A DNA stretch of 64,000 nt from contig ML769388.1 in the NCBI GenBank assembly GCA_009733575.1, positions 372,001 to 436,000 of the forward strand. The letters are read 5' to 3'. The position numbers were made by a program, and so were the translations under genes. Below, one piece after another: positions 10,047-21,500 of this stretch. This DNA comes from Gymnopus androsaceus JB14 (taxonomy: Eukaryota > Basidiomycota > Agaricomycetes > Agaricales > Omphalotaceae). Position 1 is the stretch's first letter; every line of letters begins with the position of its first letter. The notes beneath the pieces are model-generated. The model made no database searches. It was given only the letters and a program-made list of their open reading frames with translations, and was not told the origin of the DNA.

Positions 10047-10397
10047 GTCCAAAACGAGTGCTATGATACAACTATGATATCACACCGAGACTTCTTCTGA
10101 TCTACCGCCGGTACTTAGCGGCCACCAATTCTGTGTTTAGACTACTGGGCTTCCTCTTCCCGCAGAGCAAATCAAATCAATTTTCTTGTTCAAAAATTTT
10201 TTGAAGGAAGATTTTCCTTTCTAGGACCTTTAAGTTTAATCGAAAGTCGCAAAATTCAGCTTGAACCAATACTCCATTAGTTATGTATGTAAATGCGTTA
10301 TATCACGCCGCAGGAACCCAATTCAGGAGAAGAATTCGAAGATGACATAGAAATGGATCATTTGTCGACGACATACGGGTTGCGTACGGGAGGGCTA

Positions 10398-12294
10398 TCA
10401 GCTTGAAGTAGGCTCGGGTCTCTTTTCCCAGATCTAGTAAGACAGACCTTTCAGAACAAACTCGGGACGAACAGAGATTTCTTACCTGCAAAATACTTTC
10501 TCCCAAAAAGATCATTTCTTTTCGGGTTTCTTCCACAATCAGGTCTTGGATGGTGTACCATTTTTCGTGTTCACCTTCTCCTGCTCGTAGATGCACTTTC
10601 CATATGGTGTTCTCCTTATCGCGGGTAGTCCCCGCTACTGACTCGTGGGTCACATTGGCGACCAGATCGTACAAGGACGATGACTGAGATGTCAAATCAA
10701 CGTCTACGAGTTTTGGCATTGAGATGAGTCGGTCTCTACAAATAACGCGAACGTACAGTCTTTGAAATCTAGGCCACGAAGCGGGAAGGTGACGATGGTG
10801 GGATTTTTCTCTTCTACGAAGATATTCTTGGTGAAGCGTTTGAAGTGTGATATAATGTAGGGAGGCAGGCGCTGACATTTGTATCGTCTTAACTGTCCGG
10901 AAGATTCCTTGGGCAAAAATTTGAGTCAATCTCTAATCAAGATCGTACAGTGATAAACGCTCACCTGCGTTGTCCGTCCATCATACTTGGATAGTACGGA
11001 CTGGATACTGACTTGAGGAACGATGTTCTTCTCGACGGAATCTTGGAAAAGAGGTGGGGGTGGCAAGTCCACGGCCAAGAATAAGAAGGGTGATATAACG
11101 GACTTAATATCTTGGAGGCACGGTGAGAACAGCGATTGAAAAGAGGGGACGGGCGTACCTCGAGCGATATCAAAGCGGGGCTTCTCATTTTCTCCGGAAT
11201 CTGGTCGCACAAGGACTTGTTGCGTTTCTACTCGGAGCTCTCCTTGAAAAGTGGAAAATATGATACCTACCTAAAACGTTAGTAAAACCCAGAGATTAAA
11301 GCCGAATTATTCGCACTGGAGTTTTTCTTCTTGGAACCACCCATGTCCTTATGCAGATGATTTAATAACCATCCTAAGAACTCAACAGGATCTCCTTGCT
11401 GTTCCAAACTGAATTTCCCGGCGCTTGCTCTGTTCACCTCTTGTAGAAACTCGTGTGGACTGACCTGGCTTTTGAATAGCCGTGGGTTCCAAACCTTCTT
11501 CGCTAACCCTGCGAAACGTTTTAGCAGCTCAGGCTCTTTGCCGTGGAAGTTGGACAGCAATAGATAGTCTCGCAGTGGAGCGACATGAAGAAGTGCGTGT
11601 ATCACCACGTTCATGTGGTCATTCCGTTTGATGTTGTTAAGTCCAACGTAGCCGGGCAGATATGGTTTCGATGCCAAATCGTATGACAACTTGGTAGGAT
11701 AAGATGCCGGAGGAGAGGGTAGACGTATATGATTTATTGAACGATGGAGCAAGCACAAAAGAGATATCTTCCAGAGAGGGGTCCGAGACTGGGTAGCCGT
11801 CTGGGAGCACGTAGACCTGAGCTTTGATTAGCTGTAGTCCCTGGAGTCTGAAGGAATCACACCTTGGTAGTCTCCAGATGAATGAAAACATGATGATCGT
11901 CGTGTATTGAGTGGGCATACGCATATGACTTGCGGCCACGACCTTGGAAATACTTTCCGCAGACTAGACAGCCATATGTGTTGATATTGGAAGTAGAGAC
12001 CGAACAGACTTTTTCAAAGTCAAAGTCAAGAACTGCACGGTTAATCTAAAGGCAAAAGAAATTAGAAGAAGAGCAGGACAATGCTGAGGGCCCTACCGTG
12101 TCCAGATACAGGTCGGAAGCCTTGACTTCCTCCATCGTATTTGGGACCTCATCGAACTCTTCATCTTCCTCCGCATTGCTTTCGCTCACCCCAGCCAAAG
12201 AAATGGGCGCGGGGGTTTCTTTTTCATTGCTGACTCTGGCGCGTTTGCTAGGCCTGTCGCCTTCCTCGACATTGTGGGTCCTGGTAGTGGCCAT
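10398..12294 (-). CDS. SAD1: Sad1/USP39-like tri-snRNP splicing factor (inactive ubiquitin-protease fold)
   Basis: The N-terminus MATTRTHNVEEGDRPSKRAR is acidic and basic low complexity. It is followed by a UBP-type zinc finger with SNINTYGCLVCGKYF and HSIHDDHHVFIHLET. The USP fold begins PYLPGYVGLNNIKRNDHMNV: the position of the catalytic Cys of active USPs is Asp here (KRND), as in USP39 (KAND), so the protein is expected to be non-catalytic. Later blocks are QQGDPVEFLGWLLNHLH and EKWYTIQDLIVEE, and the last exon ends IWEKRPEPTSS. The family is needed for assembly of U4/U6.U5 tri-snRNP in the nucleus. The exon boundary after SLEDISF is uncertain; the simplest splice gives a slightly short linker. 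Confidence 0.9.
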
Positions 12295-12367
12295 CTAATG
12301 AGCAATAGCCACGTGCCTCAACTACGCGCTTTTTCTCAGTCTCTTGCTCATCGTCTCTACTACTTTC
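12295..12367. promoter_or_regulatory. 73-bp divergent promoter between SAD1 and RSM22
   Basis: Only 73 bases separate the ATG of SAD1 (minus) from the ATG of RSM22 (plus), so both 5' UTRs and a shared promoter must be squeezed together or overlap the coding ends. A CACGTG E-box-like hexamer core (CCACGTGCC) lies at about 12309-12317. No TATA box is visible. The E-box role is inference. Confidence 0.5.
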
Positions 12368-14611
12368 ATGTCTCTTGTTGCCAGAGGCAATTGGAAAACT
12401 CTACTTCGAATTACTCATAAATATTGCGCGCATTCTACTACGGCACCTTCCTTTGGGCAGCTTAATCCTGCCCTGAACCTTGACCCAAGTCTTCAAGCTC
12501 TGCTCAAAGATGTCGATATATCCCTGACTCGTCACAAAGTAGCGTTCCCATCTCATCGGGAACTTGATGTCATTCCTCCAGAGCCCACTGAGGATAGTGC
12601 ATTAGTCGCCCGGGATTCCGAAGATTCCGTTTCAGACGAAGAATCTTTGCAAAGGAAATCTCCAGCGGCGATCTTTGGTAGTCAGGGAATTGGGGCCGTA
12701 GTCCTCCCGCTAGAGATGCAAAACACCATCAATCTCTTGATATCTGGTAAGGCTCATAACTTGAGCGGTATAATCCTCCAGATGACTGACTTTGGGGCAG
12801 AGACGGACAAGCGAGCGCTCCACAGCGATGCAAAACGGCTATTCCAAGGAGACGAAGTTGATAGCCAGGATGTGCAATGGAATTCCAACTTTGACAAGAA
12901 ATACCGTTCTCGACACCAAGCCTCAGCGCCATTCAGAGCGTGATGGGACCGCATTTGCTTCTATCGCTCTTCCGGCTCACTACTCCGCTATACGTGCGGT
13001 ATTAACTCATGTTAACCACCGTCTTGGTCCTGACTGGAGCGTATCAAAGGTGATTGATTGGGGAGCAGGTACTGGGAGTCGGACTCTGGTTGGTTCACCT
13101 TTTAGTCTGCTAGGTTCTGTCAAACTTAATTTGGGAAACAGGGCCTCGGTTCACACATTTCAACATGATGCAAATGCTTCACGAGACGAGGAAGGCCTGA
13201 AGGTTTCTGATACTACCCTTCAAACTTATATTGGGATTGATAAACGGGACGGACTCGTTACCATTGGCAAACGCCTTCTTCGGGGTTAGTGGCGTCCACA
13301 GTATATCAGCGATTCAACCTTTTAACCGCGCGCGCCTTTTCTAGATATTAGAAGTAACGACCTAAGTGTATCATGGCAAAAGGCTTTTCACGATGATGAT
13401 AAAATGCCCCGAGTACTTGGTCATGACACCGTTGCGTTATCAGCCTTCAATCTTACTTCTCTTCCGACCAATCTAGCTCGGAAATCTCTTGTCAAAGAAA
13501 TGTGGGAGAGCGGGGCTCATACTATGGTATGTATGCACGTATGAGGCAGTAACTGAACGTGTGCCCCTAACCAATAGCAGATTCTGATAGATCATAACAC
13601 TCCCACTGGTTTCGAACATATCGCGGAGGCAAGAGAGCTCCTTCTTAAAATGGGCAGGAAAGAAATGGCAGATCTTTCTGCAGAGGGCTCTATTCGGGGA
13701 TCACACGTTGTAGCTCCAGTCAGTTCTCTTTTTGATTATCGATGTATGTTTTTCTAACGTATCGCTCTAGTGCCCTCATGATGGTAAATGCCCCTTACAT
13801 CACCCGGGCTCAGTGCGACTGGTCTGCGGCTTCTCCCAGCGCTTGCAGAGGCCCTCATTCGTCCGCCTCACAAAACACTCCCCCACCGGCCATGAAGACA
13901 CAGGTTACTCATACGTTGTCATTCAACGAGGAGAAAGACCTGCCCGCCCCGAAAGTAAGCTGGGACGTGTTGGGGCTGTCGGGAAAAGGGAGCTCGACAA
14001 GGAATCAGAAACTCAACCAGTCATAAAAGAATTGAGTTTGCACAGTGAAGAGAGTGTACAACCTACGGACACCGTGCCACCGGAGGTCTCTGATGTCGTT
14101 GCTCTGGACTCCAATCCACTTCAGTTACCTCTTGACAGCGAACTCAAGGAAGAATTACGACAAGAAGCCTACAGCTGGCCACGTCTTATCTTCCCCCCGT
14201 TAAAAAAAAGTGGGCATATCATATTGGATGCTTGCACACCTGAAGGTATTTTTAAAAATATACATGGACTGTTCTCTTCGCTGACCAAACGACCAGGAAA
14301 AATCATGCGCTTAACTGTTCCGAAGTCACAGGGAAAGCAAGCCATATTACGACGCCCGAAAGTCAAACTGGGGCGATATTTTCCCTCATGAACCCAAGAA
14401 TCCGCCGCAGGAGCGTTACCAGCCTCGAGCAAAGCGAGCCGGTGGTGCTACGGCCGTCAAAGGGTCTGACATTGGAAAGCGGACGGGCAAAACCTTCAAG
14501 GAAGAGAAGCCCCCAAAGAGTCGTGTCAGCTACGAAGGGCTTTCGGAAAATCTCAAAGAGACCAGGAAAAAGTCGAAGAGAGATAGAGTAGCTACACAAT
14601 GGGTCGAATAA
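12368..14611 (+). CDS. RSM22: Rsm22/METTL17-like mitochondrial ribosome assembly methyltransferase-fold protein
   Basis: The start MSLVARGNWKTLLRITHKYC is an Arg/Lys-containing, acid-free mitochondrial presequence. Then come LDVIPPEP and GAVVLPLEMQNTINLLI, DGTAFASIALPAHYSAI, and the SAM-fold motif VIDWGAGTGS. Downstream are LARKSLVKEMWESGAHT, ILIDHNTPTGFEHI and the Cys-containing CPHDGKCPL region, which in METTL17/Rsm22 helps bind a metal cluster. The C-terminus is Lys-rich (KRTGKTFKEEKPPKSR) and ends VATQWVE. These blocks in this order are characteristic of Rsm22, which works in assembly of the mitochondrial small ribosomal subunit. Several short introns, for example after GAGTGS. It is convergent with the uL1m gene 161 bp away. 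Confidence 0.92.
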
Positions 14612-14772
14612 ATAACAGACATTTACTGTATAATAGTCGCTCTCTGCTCAATTGTATCCTTATTGGTAGATGTTCGTAAAGATTATATTTGTAGATTTAA
14701 AAGTCTGTTATCCGAATACCTGGGCCTCTAGTAGAACTAAGTAATACCTTGCTGATGAGCACTGGAAAGAGG

Positions 14773-15767
14773 TTATAACATATCTCGAGGAGAAGTAATT
14801 CCTTCCATACCTGGTTTTTTGGTTTCCTTTTGGCGATTGTCCTTGATGTTTCCCGTGGCCTGCTTGACGGAGGTCATGAAATGGCGGAAGTTTTTCACAA
14901 CCTCGTCCACTGAAAAATGCATCTAGCGAAAGGAAGTCAAGCAAGAGAAGCTGCTGAACAGGATGAAAAAGACCCACCGAGCCTATGGGCATATGTATAT
15001 TTCCGGTCTTGTCAGCCTTCCATTCGCTGGTGCCTTGGATACGTTCGATGTATCCTGCGATATCGTCGGTGACAGTACCTCGTCTTTCTGCAGGCATGAG
15101 ACCTTGTTGACCGAGGAAACGACCCAGTCGCGGTGTTATAGCGCGAATCAATGAAGTAGTGCAAAGGTACGTTGTAGCTCGAATCCGATTGTTGAGTATC
15201 TGGACCGCGACGAAATCAGAATTATGAAGAATGTCGAAAGAAAATCGACCACTTACACCTTCAATGAGCTCGATTCCACCGACAATATGGGCACCAGCTT
15301 TCTTTGCTTCATCTGCTTGTCTGCCCTCCGCAAACACCAGAATTGACTCTTCCGCTCGCGCCTTTGCTTCTTTGGGTAGCTTGAACCGACCCTTGGGTAC
15401 AGCTACACCGCTTCCCATCTCCGTCTTGATAAACAGCTCATACATGGCATTCGGAGAAGCTACTTCCACTGCCTAAAAAAATGGTCTCGTGAATTCACAA
15501 CGTAGAGCTGATATACAGGTCAGTACGCACGCGTAAAACTGAAATTGCATTCTGGAGAGGAAGTTGTTCGAGCTTGCTTACAGCAAATGCAGTTTTCGCG
15601 GCTCGTCTTTTGGCTTTTGCAGCGAGGGCTTTCTTTGATGGCTGTCTGATTTTGGTCTCGTTTTTGCGGGCCTGAGCTACGTGGCTTAGCGTGAAATTTC
15701 GGGTGAAAATCACGGAGCCTATGTTGCTGCGGCAGCAGTGTCTACTGAACGATAGAAATGTGGACAT
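14773..15767 (-). CDS. MRPL1: Mitochondrial large-subunit ribosomal protein uL1m
   Basis: The start MSTFLSFSRHCCRSNIGSVI with RNFTLSHVAQARKNETK is a mitochondrial presequence. The Lys/Ala-rich helix KKALAAKAKRRAAKTAF and the uL1 core follow: ELFIKTEMGSGVAVPKGRFK, ILVFAEGRQADEAKKAGAHI, VGGIELIEG, RLGRFLGQQGLMPAERRGTV and WKADKTGNIHMPIGSV, then DEVVKNFRHFMTSVKQA. The GR.LG..GLMP motif is diagnostic of uL1, which forms the L1 stalk that moves deacylated tRNA out of the E site. The final exon ends GMEGITSPRDML. Confidence 0.95.
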
Positions 15768-17104
15768 AATGTAGGCGACGGCGTAGTGAGAAAAGCAGAG
15801 TGCTTCGGCCCGGCATCGGCCGCAGTGGTGATTTCAGTCCCGAACTGGACAGGGGTTTCGACAGGGGTTTCGATATCGACCTCCAATATCACTAAACTAT
15901 GACACCAAGGGCGTTCATCTTTGAGGCATTAAAACTTAAAAGCTTTCGGAGGCCTTTTACTCGGCCTTTCAAAATTGCTACCTTGGCAAACCAAGGGCCC
16001 CAGCTACAAAACTTTCAAAAAATTCAGTGACGAGTAAAGGGCCATGAAACGATTTCCCCCAGTGTGAAGTTCTGCCTAGTTCTGCACAGCACTGCTAGGT
16101 TCTGGAAACCTTACGCAGGTAATTTTCACATGTACTTATAACTAAGGTTCAAGGAAATAGCAGAACGCCTCCGGATCCATGGGAGAATTACTTCACCCAT
16201 TTGGTGATACATACTTCAGTTAACAAAGAGAAAATTGGCACCATCGGATATAGGGAATGTGGAGGCTGTTCCAGTGAACTTAATTTTCTAAGCTATTTAC
16301 AGAAGGTTCATTCAAGGTAAAGCGATGACAGAGTTTCGGATCCTTTGAGAAGGCTCATCCTTAAATGGTGTTGCATATGCGCATCTTCCACAACAGAAAA
16401 TCCCGCGGACGTTAGAAAAAGGAAGGAAGGGGTAGGGTAGTTATGTGGCATGGTCCCTGGACAGAATGTACACTAGCCAAAGTCCACTTGCCGCAGATGT
16501 ACTACCAGCCTCCAGGTTATCAATCTGAAATCTGCCAGCTACATCCAGCAGTTTAATTTCAAACATAGGTCTAGCTCTTCTTAGGAGTCTACCAATGTTG
16601 TCCAGATCTTAGATTCTTGAGAACAGATTTGAATCCTGAACTATATTCATAGTGTGCGGAACGTTTGACAAAACCATCACTACTTGCGTTAAAATTGAAG
16701 GTGACGGTGCACTCAGAAAATAATGTAGCGCTTACTGTCAAGATACGGCTTGTTTGGATAAAGATGTATCCTTTGCGCACTTAACAAGGGTGCATTTGTG
16801 GCAAATTCGGAAAGATGAAAGATAGCAAAGGCACACGGGAGAATCTCCGAGTCTTGACAGCCCATGCTGTTCATCAGAGCCTGGAGGAGATCGTGAAGGA
16901 GTTGCGGTATTTGCTTAGTATACCTTTAACCCATTCAATCCGCTGAGGATTGAAAGGCCTTTGGTGTACTGACACAAGGAAGCTATATCGGTGCCAATAA
17001 ACGCGAGAAATCGATCTAATGACATGACCACTGAGGACTCGTGAGTTTTCCTAGTCCTTATCCTAGTCAACACCCTGGAATATTTTTTAGAAACCGAAGA
17101 ATAG
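15768..17104. other. Gene-poor stretch
   Basis: About 1.3 kb with no recognised gene. On the minus strand around 16790-16440 two neighbouring open stretches, one containing VTFNFNASSDGFVKRSAHYE and one ending GLWLVYILSRDHAT, could be exons of an unknown gene, but no start or convincing splice was found. A short direct repeat (GACAGGGGTTTCGA, twice at about 15849-15876) is present. Confidence 0.4.
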
Positions 17105-17129
17105 GTGAGTGAGAGAAACAGCGGATATC

Positions 17130-17799
17130 TTAACGCTTGGGAGCAGTGGACATGCGGTCAAGGAGGGAAGGGTTTCGTTGGGAAGACATGCGTTGGAGGA
17201 GGACGGGTTCGTCATCATTGTCACCATTGCCATTGTCTTCTCCTCCAGCAACGGCGACTCGTTCATGTTCAAGGCGAGCGACCAATGCTCGCACTTCTTC
17301 AAGTTCTTTCTCAACATCACGTTGCTGTTGCCCTCCGGGGTTGTTACCATGCTCTGGGTTCCCGGTTCCATTCTCTCGTGAACCCTGTCGCTCAGCCTCA
17401 CGTCTGGATTTGTTCAAAGTTGTCGAGCTGGGTGAAGAAAGGGTGTAGGAGTGAGGGATCGTATTGCTGGCGGTATCGGAGACAGAAATGGGCCAATGCT
17501 CCTGAAATGCAGCGCTCCGTGTCTTCTCGAGATACTTGGACTGCTGGAAGTCATCGACGAAGGCTTGCATGGAGTCACGGAGATCGGCAATGACTCGGTT
17601 GCGCTCTGCAATCTCATCGTGGTTGCGGGTGAGAGCCACCCGTTCCTGCGGGGTTCGAGGACTGCCCATTGGTGCTATTGCTCTGCGAACCACTGGGACC
17701 TGCCGAGCCTGTACCCAGCTGGCCAAATCTACCACTGGGTTCATTAGGTTGTGAGGATTGTGGTGCAGACCCTTGTGGCTGAAAGGTTCCATGGCTCAT
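17130..17799 (-). pseudogene. Frame-broken low-complexity coiled-coil ORF, possibly retroelement gag-like
   Basis: From ATG 17799 one frame reads MSHGTFQPQGSAPQSSQPNE, a Ser/Gly/Gln-rich leader that stops at 17614. A second frame, open from 17792, carries the more structured part: PRTPQERVALTRNHDEIAER, NRVIADLRDSMQAFVDDFQQ and DVEKELEEVRALVARLEHER, ending at 17130. Leader and coiled-coil region are in different frames with no plausible intron between them, so a frameshift around 17640-17690 is likely. The Ser/Pro leader plus short helical region resembles gag-type ORFs of fungal LTR elements, but no protease, reverse transcriptase or zinc knuckle is near. An orphan host gene is equally possible. 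Confidence 0.4.
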
Positions 17800-17867
17800 A
17801 GTAGATGATATGTAGATGGAAGCAATGAGATTGATTGTTAAAACGCAAAGAGGAGCGATACACGAGA

Positions 17868-17989
17868 CTGGTAGAGCGACGAGATGAGAGAAGAAAAGGT
17901 AAGTAAACTATACAAGGAAGAAGAGTCGAGTCCGTACCTGGTAGAGCGACGAGATGAGAGAAGAATTGAATCTCTCAATGCTCTACCAG
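17868..17989. repeat. 28-bp direct repeat with nested inverted repeat
   Basis: CTGGTAGAGCGACGAGATGA and the next eight bases occur at 17868-17895 and again at 17938-17965. The second copy is followed at 17980-17989 by GCTCTACCAG, the exact reverse complement of the first ten bases of the repeat, so a hairpin with 10-bp stem and about 32-nt loop can form. It sits 5' of the ORF at 17799 and could be a leader or terminal-repeat remnant. Confidence 0.75.
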
Positions 17990-18552
17990 GGAATATATAG
18001 TCGAGTCGACTGCTTTGACCAGTCAAAGCAGGAACAGGTCTGTGGCCGAACTGTGGTCAAGGCCGTCAGTTATTGTGTCGGGACAATAACGAATGAGAGG
18101 TGAGCAACTCACCGAACGATCATCCTCACCGAGGGAGATCAAGTTCGAGACATCTCTCACTTGGGACCCGAGGGTGGAGAGGAGCCCGCCCTTCCTGCTT
18201 GCGACCTGAGAGGTGAGGAAGGGCGTAAGCGCTAAAAGACTTACTCTCGGATTAAAATTCGTGTAAATATTAATTTAAACACAATAATTCGCATTGACGA
18301 TGGGCCATCGTTTACCTCGATTCCTTGAGGTTTAATGCAGATTTCAATGTAGATATTCAGGGATTTATGCGCAGACAAACCGAAGTGATCTCTTATTATT
18401 TCAGCTTTGTCGCATTAGCGCAACATTAGCGACAATGAAAGATTTTTCAGAATCATTGTCATCAACCGAACGACGAACGCGTCCTTAAAATACGTAAGCG
18501 CCCTAATAAGCGCTGCTAACTTCTCCCCAAACACCCTCTACTGTACACTGCA

Positions 18553-21500
18553 ATGTCCAGCAGATCCTCGGAGCGGTCAAATCTCATAGATGTGTACGCA
18601 AATTGAAGCTTTTTATGAATATCACGTTGACTTTCTCCTAGGACTTATACTCAGCTTCATTCAGTATTAAGCGGTCATGTTGAAGGGACAAGCCCAGAAC
18701 AAATTAGGGCCCATCTCTCTCTACGAATTCTCCAGTTAAAGGACATCGCGGATCCATTTGGAAAGCCCACTGATTCATCGCGTAAAAAAGTCAACAGTGG
18801 CTCGGTAACTCTCAGCGATAATGTCGTCCTACACATTGAAGACGCCGACAAGGATTTTATTTTTGCCATCAGCGAAGCTTTTCAGATTGACGAAATCTCA
18901 TCCCTCATTCTTCTCCGCTCCTTCCTATATAACGAAGGTCTTCCTACTGATAACACCGACAACAGTTTGCTCGTCCAAGAACTTGTCGAGGCTATAACTC
19001 CATTTTACTTTATTGAACGCCTTTCTCTTCTTCGCGTTCTCGTCCCACTTTTCCGCGCCAAGGAAAACCCTTCCGAACCATTCCACGAAGTTGCACTTTC
19101 AATCTTACCCCAAGTACTTCCTGATGGCCAGAAATTCGCGGACTCTCTCCTTACCGAGTATGAGCGTAAAACGAAGCAGAGACTTCCGGAAAGCGTGAAT
19201 CGCGATCCCAGGAGTGCTTCCAGATGGGCAAAGCAGAATAATAAAGAGCAATTGGTGCTTTTGGAGGTGCTGTTTTGGGCGTTATGGGGCTCAGTCGCAT
19301 GCGATGGTTCAACGGTAGAGAGAGTGTTAGCAACGGCGTACAATCTCAACCTGGGAATGGAGCAGCAGAATGCTACCTTGTTATTGGACGATGAAGGAAC
19401 ACAACTGCAACGGGATAAGGCGACAATATGGATCATTCTCACTATCGAAGTGTTAGAGCTCGAAACCATCGCCGACCCTTCCTCACTCGAAATTTCCAAC
19501 AATCCACAGCGTCGCGAATTTTACACGTCATCCCCAGACTCCCTGAAGCGTATCCACGAATTGATCTCTGCCCGAGGGACAGGCCAGTTTGCCTGCACAT
19601 ATCTGGCCTGGACATTCGTCCTTTCACGCCTTTGCTTGAAAGCAGCGGAAAGCAAAGAAGTCCCCGAATCTTATCGTGATTTTTTCGAGCTAGTTCTCCC
19701 ACAACTGAGCAGAGCGTATTCCAAGGACCGCGAAGCTGCTCACGTCCTCATGTCTCAAACTTGTCTCGACCCAAAATCCGGTCTGTTGAGTTTGATGCAG
19801 ACACTCTTGACAGACTCCCCTCTGTTCGTGACCTCTGTTGCTTGGAGGACGGGCTCTACCATCACTGATCCCAATGCGATTGCGTTTCGCTCTGTCTTCA
19901 AAGGTACGCATTTCAACATCTTTTATGCGCTCCAGACTCATTTGAACTAGGTCTCGTAATGTCGCTTGTGGAGCTTGTGCCCATAGAAGCCATTCCTGAG
20001 TTTAACCTCTTTGTTGAAGTGTGGGTGGCCCTCTTCGGACGTAGCGAAAGTCAGTCGATTACAGGAATCTGTAGCCAATACTGGCAAGTGGATTGGCAAA
20101 CAGGTCTTGCACGTCGGGCTATCTTTGACGTTTCAAGGACGAGGTTCCCAATACAGTGTGGGCTCCTCGTAAGCCTGCTGCGCTCCATGACTGCGTCTGG
20201 TTTTTTGGATACAGATCCGCTGTCAACTGCAGACCATTCTTCGGACGGTGATGGCCTTACAGAAGAGCGTGAACTTTGTGCCCGACATGTGTTCTACTTC
20301 TTCGATAAATTGCCTTCATATTCCCAGGTGATTCCGGCAAGTGCCTGTACTGGCACTCATGCGGTGTATGAAAAGCAGTTGGAATCGAGCTCTGCCATCG
20401 GCGTAACATACACTAATGTTCGGCCAATCAGTCTTCCCGGTGGTAGCATTTTACCGGCAGGTTCCAAGGGGCGCCTTCTCAATGGTGATAGCAGTGATCT
20501 TCTGGTTGTTGTCTGGCAACACGAGCATTCCGGATGGAAGCTACTGCTGGAAGTACTGACAGAATATGCGTTCAAACTGCGTTCGGGTTCAACCAGAGGC
20601 TTTAAACCGAGCTCATTTGGGCAACTTGGACGCGAGCTCGGGATTACTCTTGCATTGTCGGACATCGGCTACGAGATGGATGGTGACACCGATGAGTCTT
20701 TGGTGACCAATATACTGGATCTTGTACGGAGCGTCATTCAGGATAATCCTGCTCAGGGCGAGCGACTGATGCGCTCGCTGGAAATAGAACCTTCAAGTAG
20801 TTCGTCTACGTCTACTTCAACTCCTCCTGACCTGGTTCAACTCACAACGATCATACTGGAAGAAGCGCTTACACGTTACAATGCTCATCCTAGAGCATCC
20901 CCTCCTTCCCAACTCATCACCTCTGCTATAAGTGTGTTATCCGCCATACTTGCCATTCCCAGCTACTCCATCCGAGTGTGGATATATATTCGATCTACTA
21001 CTGCGTTATTCGGCTCTGAAAAAAATCCTGGATTCACTTCCGCTGCCCTTGCTGCCGAGCGAGTGACTGGTCATTACACAATGACTTTGGCTCTCCTAAA
21101 ATTCGTCGAGCAGCTTTGCGAAGAAGCTTCAATTCTTCTCGTTCCGGAGGATGTACAGGTTCGCAGACTTAAAGATGAAGTTTTGTTGCGTGCAGCCAGA
21201 TTTGTTCATACAGAAGTTTGGCTCGAGCACCTGGGTTGGAAATATGCTCAACTCGGAGATCGGTTTGAGATTGGGAGGCGAATCTCCTCCTTCTACTTGA
21301 AGGTCTTGCAATATACACCTTCCGTCGCTGCCGATGCGCCGTTCGCAAAATTAAGCCAGGCCATCCTTGATCTACTGTTGTTCAAGGCTTCGGTTTTGGC
21401 TATTAATCCTATAATGTCCGCGATCTCTGCCGGTACTCAGGTACTCCAAGCATTATATAGCTCCAGACGCTTTGGTGATGCTCGGCGTCTTATTTTCCTC

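Noticed and set aside
19005..19502. 165-codon minus-strand frame inside the nucleoporin gene
   Set aside because: It is the antisense shadow of the Nup192 coding sequence.
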